Shown: positions 18,886-26,963 of the stretch, piece by piece
Layout: each line of letters starts with the position of its first letter
Numbering within the stretch: the first letter of the stretch is position 1
NCBI RefSeq assembly: GCF_040045035.1
Contig: NZ_JBDZDS010000002.1
Coordinates: forward strand, 558,001-622,000
Direction of reading: 5' to 3'
DNA: 64,000 bases
Origin: Pseudaminobacter sp040045035
GTDB taxonomy: Bacteria > Pseudomonadota > Alphaproteobacteria > Rhizobiales > Rhizobiaceae
Translations under genes and position numbers: made by a program
The notes under the pieces: generated by a model
The model's database searches: none
What the model was told of the DNA's origin: nothing
The model's input: only the letters and a program-made list of their open reading frames with translations

Positions 18886-19497
18886 CTACCCCTCTTCCGC
18901 CTTCGAGCCCATCGTGCGGCGGTGCCAGCGCAGCATTTCGCGCTGGTCGGCCGAAAGCGACTGTCCGGCCTGGCGGCTCTCCAGGGCGTGGTGCGCGAGA
19001 ACCTCCTCGGCCTTGTCCTCGAGCCGCTCCAGGAAATCGAACAGAAGCGCCCGCTCGTTCGCGTCCAGAACCTGCTCGATCTCGGTGGCGCGGCGGCCGA
19101 GCACTTCGGCCACCTGTTCGTAGAGCTCGCGCCCGCTGTCGGTGAGCGAAACGAGCTGGCTGCGCTGGTCGGCGGGATCACTCGACACCGAGACATAGCC
19201 GCGCTCCACGAGCGTCGCCACGCCGCGGCTGATGGTGCCGGGGTCAAGCCGGGTCTGGTAGCCTATGTCGGCCGCGCGCACCGGCATGTAGGCGCCGACG
19301 TTCAAAAGCACCCGCAGCTCGCGCAGGCCCAGATCCGTCACCGCCCGAACGCGCGGATCGCGCTGCGACTGAAGCAGGTTGACCAGAACCGCCAGCCGGA
19401 ACGGCAGGTGCGTCTCCAGATCGAGCGGCGCGCTCGTTGCCTTGGAGAGGGGGAAGGTCAGCTTGCGCCGACCGGTCGCTAGTCGCTCGTCGTCCAT
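18886..19497 (-). CDS. MarR-family transcriptional regulator
   Basis: A 203-residue protein starting MDDERLATGRRKLTFPLSK; a TTG six codons earlier is less likely. The winged helix lies around residues 60-130 (RELRVLLNVGAYMPVRAADIGYQTRLDPGTISRGVATLVERGYVSVSSDPADQRSQLVSLTDSGREL), with the typical DPADQRS wing. A long C-terminal helix (EQVLDANERALLFDFLERLEDKAEEVL) supports dimerisation. An inverted repeat lies 16-31 bases before its start. The convergent nitroreductase and the AT-rich palindrome in front of it are plausible targets, inferred only from proximity. Confidence 0.88.
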   Translation of the reverse strand: MDDERLATGRRKLTFPLSKATSAPLDLETHLPFRLAVLVNLLQSQRDPRVRAVTDLGLRELRVLLNVGAYMPVRAADIGYQTRLDPGTISRGVATLVERGYVSVSSDPADQRSQLVSLTDSGRELYEQVAEVLGRRATEIEQVLDANERALLFDFLERLEDKAEEVLAHHALESRQAGQSLSADQREMLRWHRRTMGSKAEEG

Positions 19498-19512
19498 GCG
19501 ACGACAACAGCA

Positions 19513-19528
19513 CAAATGGCAGCATTTG
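19513..19528. promoter_or_regulatory. Inverted repeat before the MarR gene
   Basis: CAAATG (19513-19518) and CATTTG (19523-19528) form a perfect inverted repeat with a four-base centre, just upstream of the MarR start at 19497. The size and place suit an autoregulatory operator. The sequence differs from the palindrome before the nitroreductase, which weakens the idea that one protein binds both. Confidence 0.45.
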
Positions 19529-19577
19529 GCGAGAGTTCGGCGCGTCCGTGCAAGGGCGATGGCGCCGCAGTTGCCCG

Positions 19578-20798
19578 CTAATCCGCCATGGTTTCGAGGC
19601 TGGCCAGCCCTTGCGGCGCCTCGCCCTCCTCGAAGGGCGTGGTCACCTCCACGAAGGTGTCGGGAAAAAAGCCGTTGAAGCGTGTCCTGAGCGACAGCGA
19701 ATAGGCGCCGATATGGCCGATCTCGATCCAGTCGCCGGTGTCGATCGTCTCGGGCAGCCAGAACGGCCGCGACAGGATGTCGACGGAATCGCAGGTGGCA
19801 CCACAGACCTTGAACGGCACGATGTTCTGTTCCTGGCCGTTGCGCGAGCGGATGGCCGGGTCGGGGATGAACCGCGCCGGCAGCGTGATCTTGCCGGTCC
19901 AGCTGTCGGACAGCGAGGCCCAGATGCCGTCATTGATGTAGAGCCGGCGGCCCTTGCGCAGGAGCACGCGGACGATGAGCGAGAAGGCGCGCGCCACAAT
20001 GACCCTGCCCGGCTCGGCCACCAGCGGCACCTCGTCGAAACCGTATTCGCGCAGGTCGCCCCGTAGCCGCGACATGATCTGGCCGAGCGAGGGCATTTCG
20101 CGCTTCTTGCGGCGCGGGTCTTCGCCGTATTCGGCCGGGAAGCCGCCGCCGACATCGAGCGCGGCGATCTCGAAGCCCAGCCGGTTGCGCACCCAGTCGG
20201 CCGAGGCCAGTGCCCGCTCGTAAACGTCCGGGTCCTCGATCTGGCTGCCGACGTGAAAGCAGAGGCCGACCCTGTAGCCGTGGCGGTGCAGCCGGTGGCC
20301 GAGTTCAACCCCATTGGCCGGGCCGGCGCCGAACTTCTTTGACAGTTCGTAAGCCGCCTGCCCCTTGGTCTGGATGCGCACGAAGACGGTCATCGTGCCG
20401 GGATCGATGTCGAGCGCCTGCACGATACGGCTGAGCTTGGTGATCTCGGCCTCGTGGTCGACCGCGATGACGCGGATGCCGTATTTTTCGAGAGCGAGCC
20501 GGATGTCGGACTGCGCCTTGACCGGGTGCATGTAGAGCATTTCGACGTCCGCCGAGACGGCCCGCACCGCCGCGAACTCGCCGGGCGACGCCACGTCGAA
20601 GGCGGTGACGCCCGCCTCCACCAGCGTCTTCAGCACCAGCTGCTCGCCATTGGTTTTGACCGCATAGGCAGTCTTGCCGGGAAACATGTCCATGAAGCCG
20701 CGCGCATCGGCCTTCAGAACCTCCGGCCGGAAGCAGTAGACCGGGTCGTCGGGACGCAGGGCAAGCGCGGCGGCCTTCGCATTCTCGAATTGCTGCAT
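19578..20798 (-). CDS. Type III PLP-dependent decarboxylase, ornithine/diaminopimelate decarboxylase-like
   Basis: A 406-residue fold-type III PLP enzyme. YAVKTN places the Schiff-base lysine at 48; FDVASPGEF, the glycine-rich DVGGGFPAEYGED, VAEPGRVIVA and the VCGATCDSVD motif with catalytic Cys near 336 are all present. That last motif is shared by ornithine and lysine decarboxylases, pointing to polyamine synthesis (ornithine to putrescine, or lysine to cadaverine). At 406 residues it is longer than the roughly 377-residue alphaproteobacterial ornithine decarboxylase and could be a paralogue. GGAGGACGC precedes the ATG. Single gene, divergent from the YeiH-type transporter. Confidence 0.87.
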   Translation of the reverse strand: MQQFENAKAAALALRPDDPVYCFRPEVLKADARGFMDMFPGKTAYAVKTNGEQLVLKTLVEAGVTAFDVASPGEFAAVRAVSADVEMLYMHPVKAQSDIRLALEKYGIRVIAVDHEAEITKLSRIVQALDIDPGTMTVFVRIQTKGQAAYELSKKFGAGPANGVELGHRLHRHGYRVGLCFHVGSQIEDPDVYERALASADWVRNRLGFEIAALDVGGGFPAEYGEDPRRKKREMPSLGQIMSRLRGDLREYGFDEVPLVAEPGRVIVARAFSLIVRVLLRKGRRLYINDGIWASLSDSWTGKITLPARFIPDPAIRSRNGQEQNIVPFKVCGATCDSVDILSRPFWLPETIDTGDWIEIGHIGAYSLSLRTRFNGFFPDTFVEVTTPFEEGEAPQGLASLETMAD

Positions 20799-20876
20799 GC
20801 GTCCTCCTGATGGGACCCGGGCGCAAACTTAGAGCAAGCGGCTGGTGAATGGAATTCCGCTTCTGCCTTCCAATCA

Positions 20877-20891
20877 TTCGCTTTCAGCGAA
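20877..20891. promoter_or_regulatory. LysR-type box candidate and nearby -10 element
   Basis: TTCGCT-TTC-AGCGAA is a perfect interrupted palindrome of the T-N11-A kind bound by LysR regulators, in the gap between the divergent decarboxylase and transporter genes. A consensus TATAAT follows at 20904-20909 on the plus strand, directed at the transporter. The LysR gene downstream of the transporter is the natural candidate regulator. Confidence 0.5.
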
Positions 20892-20969
20892 CGGTTTCTA
20901 CGATATAATGCGTTGGATCGATTGATTGGAATGAGCGAGACATGGCCAGGACAAATCGGAATTTCAGCC

Positions 20970-22055
20970 ATGAACGCGCTTTCCACCCCCGACACGCTCA
21001 AAGCTGCGCCCATTGCCGCGCCAGCCGGCCTGATGCCGGCGCAGGCCGCACCTGGCTTGAGGCAGCGAGCGCTGGATGTCCTGCCGGGGCTGACGCTGAC
21101 GATTGCGATCGCGGCGGCCGCCTTCGTGCTGCGGCAGATGCCGGGTGTGGCCGTATTCAGCCCCATGATCCTCGCCATCCTCATCGGCATTGCCTTTCAC
21201 AACCTCGTCGGCACGCCGGCAGGCGCCAAGGCTGGTGTGGTGTTCTCGCTGCGCCGCGTGCTGCGGCTGGCGATCATCCTGCTCGGCCTGCAGCTGACAG
21301 CGGCGCAGATCGTGGAGGTGGGTGCTGCCGGCATCGCCATCATCGTGGCAACGCTGGTCGCCACCTTCGCCTTCACCGTGCGGCTCGGCCGGGCGATGGG
21401 CGTGGAGCCGAAGCTTGCCGAACTGATCGCCGCCGGCACATCGATCTGTGGTGCCTCGGCCGTTATCGCCACCAACACGGTGACGCGTGCGCCGGACGAG
21501 GACGTGGCCTATGCGGTCGCCTGCGTGACGGTGTTCGGCTCGATCGCCATGTTCGCCTATCCGATGTTGCCGGCGCTGCTGGGGCTCGACGCCCATGCCT
21601 ACGGCCTATGGGCCGGCGCCTCGATCCACGAGATCGCGCAGGTGGTGGCGGCATCCTTCCAGGGCGGCCAGGCGGCTGGCGAGTTCGGCACGGTGGCAAA
21701 GCTCAGCCGCGTGATGCTGCTTGCGCCCGTCGTGCTGTCGCTCGGCTTCCTGGCCACGCGCCGCGCGGCCAAGCTTGGCCACGACCATGCGGCCGCCAAG
21801 GCGCCAGTGCCGTGGTTCGTGCTGGGCTTCATCGCACTGGTCGGCATCAACAGCGTGGTATCGATCCCGGCCGAGGCCAAGAGCGTTATCGTCATGGCCA
21901 CGACCTTCATGCTCAGCGTGGCGCTGGCCGCCATGGGGCTGGAGACCGACATCCGCAAGCTCAAGGCAAAAGGCCTGCGCCCGCTGCTGCTGGGTCTGGC
22001 CGCCTTTATCTTCATCGCCGGCTTCAGCTTGACGCTGATCAAGCTGGTGGGGTGA
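20970..22055 (+). CDS. YeiH/UPF0324-family membrane protein, putative sulfate exporter
   Basis: A 361-residue polytopic membrane protein of the UPF0324 (YeiH) family, with about ten hydrophobic segments. Conserved stretches include MILAILIGIAFHN, the RRVLRLAIILLGLQLT stretch, AAGTSICGASAVIAT, GASIHEIAQVVAASF and AAMGLETDI. The family is annotated as putative sulfate exporters, mainly because members accompany sulfonate and sulfur-compound metabolism. Starts at 20913 and 20931 are also in frame; I prefer 20970 because the extra residues are not hydrophobic or family-like. It is followed 19 bases later by a LysR gene, matching the YeiE-YeiH neighbourhood of enterobacteria. Confidence 0.88.
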   Translation: MNALSTPDTLKAAPIAAPAGLMPAQAAPGLRQRALDVLPGLTLTIAIAAAAFVLRQMPGVAVFSPMILAILIGIAFHNLVGTPAGAKAGVVFSLRRVLRLAIILLGLQLTAAQIVEVGAAGIAIIVATLVATFAFTVRLGRAMGVEPKLAELIAAGTSICGASAVIATNTVTRAPDEDVAYAVACVTVFGSIAMFAYPMLPALLGLDAHAYGLWAGASIHEIAQVVAASFQGGQAAGEFGTVAKLSRVMLLAPVVLSLGFLATRRAAKLGHDHAAAKAPVPWFVLGFIALVGINSVVSIPAEAKSVIVMATTFMLSVALAAMGLETDIRKLKAKGLRPLLLGLAAFIFIAGFSLTLIKLVG

Positions 22056-22074
22056 TCCACCCGGAGCTGCGCCC

Positions 22075-23001
22075 ATGACGCTGGAGCAGCTCCGCATCTT
22101 CGTCGCCGTGGCCGAGCGCGAGCACGTCACCCGCGCCGCGCGCGACCTGAACCTCACCCAGTCGGCCACCAGCGCGGCCATCTCGGCGCTCGAGGCGCGG
22201 CACGCAACAAAACTGTTCGACCGGGTGGGCCGCCGCATCGAGCTCACCGAGGCAGGGCGGCTGTTTCTGGTCGAGGCCCGCGCGGTGCTGGCACGCGCCG
22301 CCTCCGCGGAAGCCGTGCTGGCCGATCTCGCCGGGCTGAAGCGCGGCTCGCTGCTGCTGGCCGCCAGCCAGACGGTCGCCAATTACTGGCTGCCGCCCTT
22401 CATGCACCGCTTCCAGACGCTGTATCCCGGCATCTCCCTGAAACTGACCATCGGCAACACCGAGCAGGTGGCGGCAAGCGTGCGCGGCGGCTTTTCCGAC
22501 CTCGGTTTCGTCGAGGGCGAGATCGATGACGCTGCCCTCATGGTCACGCCCGCCGCCGAGGATGAGCTGGTGCTGGTGATCGGGGCCGGTCACGCCTGGG
22601 CAAACCGCACGGAAATCGCACCTGCCGACCTCCCCGGCACGCGCTGGGTACTGCGCGAACCGGGCTCGGGCACGCGCGCCGTGTTCGAGGAGGCGCTAGA
22701 GGGCCTCGGCATCGCGCCGGCGGAGCTCGACGTGGCGCTGGAGCTTTCCTCCAACGAGGCCGTGCGCACCGCCGTCATCGCCGGCGCGGGCGCGACCGCC
22801 ATGTCGCGCTTCGTGACCGAGGCGGCAGTAGCCGCCGGGCGGCTGGTGCAGATGCCGCTTTCCTTCCCGAAGCGGCGCTTTCTGGCCATACGCCACAAGG
22901 AGCGGCACCTGACCCGCGCCCAGGCCGAATTTTTGGACCTTATCGGGCAGGACACTCCGAACGGCAAGAAACGGGTGGCAAGGAAGAGCCTGCCCGACTA
23001 G
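22075..23001 (+). CDS. LysR-family regulator linked to the YeiH-type transporter
   Basis: A 308-residue LysR protein: an N-terminal winged helix (MTLEQLRIFVAVAEREHVTRAARDLNLTQSATSAAISALE) and a periplasmic-binding-like effector domain from about 90 to 295. It lies 19 bases behind the transporter gene, so the two are co-transcribed, unlike the usual divergent LysR layout. A LysR-type box lies before the transporter at 20877-20891. YeiE and CysB relatives respond to sulfur compounds, but the effector here cannot be read from sequence. Confidence 0.9.
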   Translation: MTLEQLRIFVAVAEREHVTRAARDLNLTQSATSAAISALEARHATKLFDRVGRRIELTEAGRLFLVEARAVLARAASAEAVLADLAGLKRGSLLLAASQTVANYWLPPFMHRFQTLYPGISLKLTIGNTEQVAASVRGGFSDLGFVEGEIDDAALMVTPAAEDELVLVIGAGHAWANRTEIAPADLPGTRWVLREPGSGTRAVFEEALEGLGIAPAELDVALELSSNEAVRTAVIAGAGATAMSRFVTEAAVAAGRLVQMPLSFPKRRFLAIRHKERHLTRAQAEFLDLIGQDTPNGKKRVARKSLPD

Positions 23002-23032
23002 AGGTCGCTCCAGCCCGGAGCGCCCGACAGCG

Positions 23033-23095
23033 CTGCCGGGCTTCTGGCCCGGCAGAAAGTGGCAGCCTGCTCCATCCCAATCGTTGCGGGATGGG
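23033..23095 (+). terminator. Two tandem hairpins after the LysR gene
   Basis: CTGCCGGGC (23033-23041) pairs with GCCCGGCAG (23047-23055) around TTCTG. A second stem joins CCATCCC and GGGATGG at about 23073-23095. They lie between the LysR stop and the EamA gene and probably end the transporter operon, although no T tract follows either stem. Confidence 0.4.
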
Positions 23096-23135
23096 CGAGT
23101 TTCATTCCTCCGGCGTAGCTCCGAGGGGATTTTTC

Positions 23136-24101
23136 ATGGGCACAGGTTCCACCGCCGGATTGGCACAAAAGACGATGAACGCCAGGGACTGGAGCCAGCT
23201 TCTGCTGCTCGGCGCGATCTGGGGCGGCTCGTTCTTCTTTGCCCGCGTCGCGGTCGCCGAAATCCAGCCGCTGGTGCTGGTGCTGTACCGGGTGACCATC
23301 GCAGCGGTTGCGCTGCTCGTCTATCTTGGGCTGCGTGGCCCTTCGATCCGGCTGGCCCTGCCCTACATAGCCCCATTCTTCGCGCTGGCGCTGCTCAACA
23401 ACGTCATCCCCTTCTCGCTGATCTTCCTCGGCCAGACCGAGCTCGGCGCCGGCCTCGCCGCCGTGCTCAACGCCACCACGCCGTTCTGGACGCTGATCGT
23501 CGCCAACCTCTTCACCGACGACGAGAAGCTGACGCGCAACAAGCTGGCCGGCATTTTGCTGGGCATTGCCGGCACAGCGGTTATGATCGGCCCCGGCCTT
23601 TTGGCCGGTCTGGGCGGACCTGTGTGGGCGAAGTTCGCGCTCATCGGCGCCGCGCTGTCCTATGCCTTCGCACTGATCGTGGCGCGGCGCTTCCGCGCCC
23701 TGCCGCCGCCGGTCGTGGCGACCGGCCAGCTTGCCGCCTCGGCCGTCATCATGATCCCGGTCGTGGCGCTGGTGTACGGCACGTCCGGCCTGGTCTCGGC
23801 CAGCCTGCCGGTGTGGGCGGCGGTGCTGGCGCTGGCGCTCTTGTCCACCGCCTTTGCCTATATTCTGTTTTTCAACTTGGTCGCCTCGGCCGGCGGCACA
23901 AACGCCTCGCTGGTGACGCTGATCGTGCCGGTGAGTGCCGCACTCCTCGGCATGATCTTCCTTGGAGAACGGCTGGAAGCGGTCGAACTGATGGGCATGG
24001 CGCTGATCGGCATCGGCCTGCTCACCATCGACGGCCGGATTCTGGGGCGCTTCCGACGCAAAAAAGCCGGCACTCCGCCACAATTTATTCACAAGTCCTA
24101 A
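23136..24101 (+). CDS. EamA/DMT-superfamily transporter
   Basis: A 321-residue membrane protein with about ten hydrophobic helices arranged as two EamA repeats, including LLLLGAIWGGSFFFARVAVAEI in the first and LLSTAFAYILFFNLVASAG plus FLGERLEAVELMGMALI in the second. The family exports amino acids and other metabolites; the substrate is not predictable. GAGGGG stands about eight bases before the ATG at 23136; an ATG at 23175 is an alternative. The C-terminal codons overlap an inverted repeat, AAAAGCCGGC (24062) and GCCGGCTTTT (24102-24111), with a wide loop, which may end the transcript. Confidence 0.88.
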   Translation: MGTGSTAGLAQKTMNARDWSQLLLLGAIWGGSFFFARVAVAEIQPLVLVLYRVTIAAVALLVYLGLRGPSIRLALPYIAPFFALALLNNVIPFSLIFLGQTELGAGLAAVLNATTPFWTLIVANLFTDDEKLTRNKLAGILLGIAGTAVMIGPGLLAGLGGPVWAKFALIGAALSYAFALIVARRFRALPPPVVATGQLAASAVIMIPVVALVYGTSGLVSASLPVWAAVLALALLSTAFAYILFFNLVASAGGTNASLVTLIVPVSAALLGMIFLGERLEAVELMGMALIGIGLLTIDGRILGRFRRKKAGTPPQFIHKS

Positions 24102-24250
24102 GCCGGCTTTTGATGAATTGTTTCAAAGGCTAAAGCCGACAGGCAGGGTCGCATTCGGGCCATTTGTGTCGCAATGCAGCATGATTTGTGCTTGCGTGTT
24201 GCCCAAAGTCCCCTAGACTCCGGCGCCATAGCTCAAGAAGGAGGCTAGTT

Positions 24251-24337
24251 ATGGGACTTGCACGGCCGATCAACGCATTGATGATTTGCGCTGCATTCGC
24301 TGTTATAGGCGCCCTGATCGTAGGAGTTCTTCCTTAA
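24251..24337 (+). CDS. 28-residue hydrophobic small protein
   Basis: An ATG at 24251 preceded by AAGAAGGAGGCTAGTT, an excellent ribosome-binding site, opens a 28-codon frame ending TAA at 24337. The product begins MGLARPINALMICAAF and ends VIGALIVGVLP: a short basic head followed by one membrane-spanning segment. A perfect intrinsic terminator follows at 24379-24410. A strong ribosome-binding site, isolated position, membrane-type product and own terminator together make it a likely genuine small membrane protein of unknown function. Confidence 0.72.
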   Translation: MGLARPINALMICAAFAVIGALIVGVLP

Positions 24338-24378
24338 GCCCCGAGCTGTTGGGGGCCGGCGCCAGCCGGCAACATTCG

Positions 24379-24410
24379 AAGGCCGGGCCAAGCGTCCGGC
24401 CTTTCCTTTT
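24379..24410 (+). terminator. Intrinsic terminator after the small gene
   Basis: AAGGCCGG (24379-24386) pairs perfectly with CCGGCCTT (24396-24403) around a nine-base loop and is followed by TCCTTTT. It ends the small-protein transcript and sits seven bases before the metF stop, so it may also act for convergent metF. Confidence 0.8.
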
Positions 24411-24416
24411 GGGGCT

Positions 24417-25337
24417 TCAGGCCGCGGCCGAACTCGGCACCGCCTTGGCCGCCTGGGCGCGAATGCCGATCATGTGGCAGATCGCGAGCGACAAATCGGC
24501 GCGGTTCATGGTGTAGAAGTGGAAATCGTCCACGCCGCGCTCGACGAGGTCGAGCACCTGCTCGGCCGCAACCGCCGCGGCCACCAACGCATGGGTCTGC
24601 GGGTCGTCCTGCAGCCCGTCGAAGCGTTCCGCCAGCCAGGCCGGCACATGGGCGCCTGCTCGCTCCGAGAACCGGGCAACCTGCGTGAAATTGTGCACCG
24701 GCAGCACGCCCGGCACGATGGGCACGTAGATGCCGGCGCGGCGCACCCGCTCGACGTAACGCTCATAGAGGTCGTTGTCGAAGAAGAACTGGGTGATGGC
24801 GCGCGTGGCCCCATTGTCGACCTTGCGCTTCAGCATGTCGATGTCGGTGGCGAAGTCCGGGCTCTCGGGATGCTTTTCCGGATAGGCGGAGACCGAGATG
24901 TCGAAATCGCCGACCTTCTTCAACGCCCCCACAAGTTCGGCGCCGTTGGCATAGCCGCCCGGATGCGGCCGATAGCACGCTCCGACACCCTCGACCGGGT
25001 CGCCGCGCAATGCGACGAAGCGTGTAACGCCCATGTCGACGAATTCGCCGATGACCTTGTCGATCTCGCCGCGCACGGCGTCGACGCAGGTCAGGTGCGC
25101 GGCCGGCGTCAGCGTCGTCTCGGTCAGGATGCGCTTGACGGTGCGCGCCGTGCGCTCGCGCGTCGAGCCGCCGGCACCATAGGTGACAGAGACGAATTCC
25201 GGCTGCAGCGGCTCAAGCCGGGTGACCGTGTCCCACAGCCGGGCCTCCATCTCCTCGCTCTTCGGCGGAAAGAACTCGAACGAGACGCTGACCTTGCCGC
25301 CGATGTCGGGTCGACGCGAAAATCCGAAATTGTTCAT
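24417..25337 (-). CDS. metF: 5,10-methylenetetrahydrofolate reductase MetF
   Basis: A 306-residue TIM-barrel flavoenzyme. VSFEFFPPKSEEME (about 18-31) holds the catalytic Glu; FVSVTYGAGGSTR, HLTCVDA, RFVALRGDPV, ITQFFFDNDLY and PIVPGVLPV are standard MetF blocks. It reduces methylene-THF to methyl-THF, the methyl donor for methionine synthase. Its ATG overlaps the stop of the upstream ArsR-methyltransferase gene (TGATG), so the two are one operon, probably controlled by the operator at 26363-26382. Confidence 0.96.
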   Translation of the reverse strand: MNNFGFSRRPDIGGKVSVSFEFFPPKSEEMEARLWDTVTRLEPLQPEFVSVTYGAGGSTRERTARTVKRILTETTLTPAAHLTCVDAVRGEIDKVIGEFVDMGVTRFVALRGDPVEGVGACYRPHPGGYANGAELVGALKKVGDFDISVSAYPEKHPESPDFATDIDMLKRKVDNGATRAITQFFFDNDLYERYVERVRRAGIYVPIVPGVLPVHNFTQVARFSERAGAHVPAWLAERFDGLQDDPQTHALVAAAVAAEQVLDLVERGVDDFHFYTMNRADLSLAICHMIGIRAQAAKAVPSSAAA

Positions 25338-26341
25338 CAGGCGGTTTCCCTTGCGGCAGAATTGGCGGCAGGATCGGCGATCAGCAGACGACGGTCGCGG
25401 CCGAGCCAGAGTTTGACGGTGAGCTTGGCCTCCGAACCGCCGCGCGGCTCGAAGTTCTGGGTCTCCTCCAGATCGAGCCCGGCCTCAGTGAACCATTCGG
25501 CGATCTGGCGGTCGGAGAAGCCGAGCCGCATATGCGCATGTTCCGCGCGCAGAAATTCCAGTGCATGCGAGGCGAAATCGACGATCAGCAGGCGGCCGGC
25601 GGGACGCAGCAAGCGCGCGGCTTCGCGGATCGCCAGCGCCGGATCGTCGAGATAGTGCAGAACCTGGTGGATGGTGACGAGGTCGAAGGAATCGCGCTCG
25701 ACCGGCGGGGCATAGATGTCGCCCAGCCGCACCTGCGCGTTGGAAATGCCGGCCCGGTCAAGATTGGCGCGCGCCACCGTCAGCATCTCGCGCGACATGT
25801 CGATGCCGATGCCGCGCCGATAAAGCGGCGCGAAAATCTCCAGGAGCCGCCCGGTACCGGTGCCGAGGTCGAGCATGGTCTGGAACGGGCGCTTGCCGAC
25901 CAGCTTGAGCAGCGCGGTCTCCACCGCCTTGTCGGGCACGTGCAGCGAGCGGATCTCGTCCCAGCTGGCGGCGTTCTCGGCAAAGAACTCGCGGGCGCGT
26001 TCCTGCCGCTTGCGCTTCACGGCACCAAGCCGCTCCAGGTCGCGCTCGACCTGCGGATCGCCGTCGTGCACGCGAGACACCAGCCCCTGCACGAATTCGC
26101 GGCCGCCGTCGGAATCCGTGACCCGGAAGAACGCCCAGGAGCCTTCCTGATAGCGCTCGATCAGGCCTGCCTCGAGCAGCAGCTTCAGATGCCGCGAAAC
26201 GCGCGGCTGCGACTGGTTGAGGATTTCGGTAAGGTCGGAGACGGTGAGGTCGCCGCGCGACAACAGCGCCAGTATGCGCAAGCGGCTGGATTCGGCAGCC
26301 GCCTTCAATGTATCAACCAGGGTATCAAGGGTGACCCGCAT
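25337..26341 (-). CDS. ArsR-type HTH fused to a SAM-dependent methyltransferase
   Basis: A 334-residue two-domain protein. Residues 1-100 are an ArsR/SmtB winged helix (LDTLKAAAESSRLRILALLS, LNQSQPRVSRHLKLLLEAGL) without the usual metal-binding cysteines. Residues about 145-270 are a class I methyltransferase domain with DLGTGTG at 158-164 and VTIHQVLHYLDDP. It is coupled to metF and has a near-perfect palindrome just upstream. The likely role is a regulator of methionine-cycle genes whose methyltransferase-like domain senses SAM or SAH; whether it still methylates anything is open. Confidence 0.9.
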   Translation of the reverse strand: MRVTLDTLVDTLKAAAESSRLRILALLSRGDLTVSDLTEILNQSQPRVSRHLKLLLEAGLIERYQEGSWAFFRVTDSDGGREFVQGLVSRVHDGDPQVERDLERLGAVKRKRQERAREFFAENAASWDEIRSLHVPDKAVETALLKLVGKRPFQTMLDLGTGTGRLLEIFAPLYRRGIGIDMSREMLTVARANLDRAGISNAQVRLGDIYAPPVERDSFDLVTIHQVLHYLDDPALAIREAARLLRPAGRLLIVDFASHALEFLRAEHAHMRLGFSDRQIAEWFTEAGLDLEETQNFEPRGGSEAKLTVKLWLGRDRRLLIADPAANSAARETA

Positions 26342-26362
26342 GCCGCGACCTCTTGCAAAAAG

Positions 26363-26382
26363 ACATAAACATATCTTTATGT
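26363..26382. promoter_or_regulatory. Operator of the ArsR-methyltransferase/metF operon
   Basis: ACATAAA (26363-26369) and TTTATGT (26376-26382) are exact inverted arms around CATATC, so 18 of 20 bases are symmetric. It lies 21 bases upstream of the ArsR-type start at 26341, in AT-rich promoter DNA. Position and shape fit autoregulation by the ArsR-methyltransferase protein and co-control of metF. Confidence 0.72.
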
Positions 26383-26462
26383 GATGTTAGGTCGATTTGC
26401 AACGGCAATGTCGCGTGCAGGCAGGAAGACGGCGTTGGGATAGCAGGATGGCAGGACGCAGC

Positions 26463-26963
26463 ATGTTCGAAGAGCGCGAGGGAGAGCAGCCGCTGGCCGA
26501 GGACCCGGGAGCGATGCCAGGGGACGGGCATATCGTGTTCATCGGCCGCATCCGCTCGCCATGGACCACGCGCGAGGAGTGCCCCAAGAACATGGGCGCG
26601 GCGCGCGAAAAGGGCGGCGGCGCGACCGTCGAGGTCGACGCGCCCTACCGGCCGGGGCTGGCAGGGCTCGACCGCGCCAGCCATGTCGTGATCCTGACCT
26701 GGCTACAGCACGCGCCGCGGAATCTGATTATCCAGAAACCTCGCCATGCCTCTGACGCCAAAGGCGTTTTCGGCCTGCGCTCGCCTGCCCGGCCGAACCC
26801 GGTCGGGCTGCACATCGCACGGCTGGTGAAGCTCGACATCGAGGCCGGCGTGCTGACGCTGGAAGCGATCGACGCGCTCGACGGCACCCCGGTCATTGAC
26901 CTGAAACCCTATATTCCGAGCGTCGACGCCTATCCCGACGCCGTGTTCGGGCGGTCCGAATGA
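26463..26963 (+). CDS. trmO: TrmO-type tRNA (t6A37) N6-methyltransferase
   Basis: A 166-residue protein of the UPF0066/TrmO (YaeB, VirR) beta-barrel family: IGRIRSPWTTREECPKN, GLAGLDRASHVVILTWLQ, GVFGLRSPARPNPVGLHIARLV and PVIDLKPYIPSVDAYPDA are its standard blocks. TrmO uses SAM to methylate N6 of t6A37 in ACY-decoding tRNAs. It is shorter than E. coli TrmO, with only the catalytic domain, as is common in alphaproteobacteria. AGGA stands six bases before the ATG at 26463; an ATG at 26448 is an alternative. The stop overlaps the next gene (ATGA). Confidence 0.87.
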   Translation: MFEEREGEQPLAEDPGAMPGDGHIVFIGRIRSPWTTREECPKNMGAAREKGGGATVEVDAPYRPGLAGLDRASHVVILTWLQHAPRNLIIQKPRHASDAKGVFGLRSPARPNPVGLHIARLVKLDIEAGVLTLEAIDALDGTPVIDLKPYIPSVDAYPDAVFGRSE

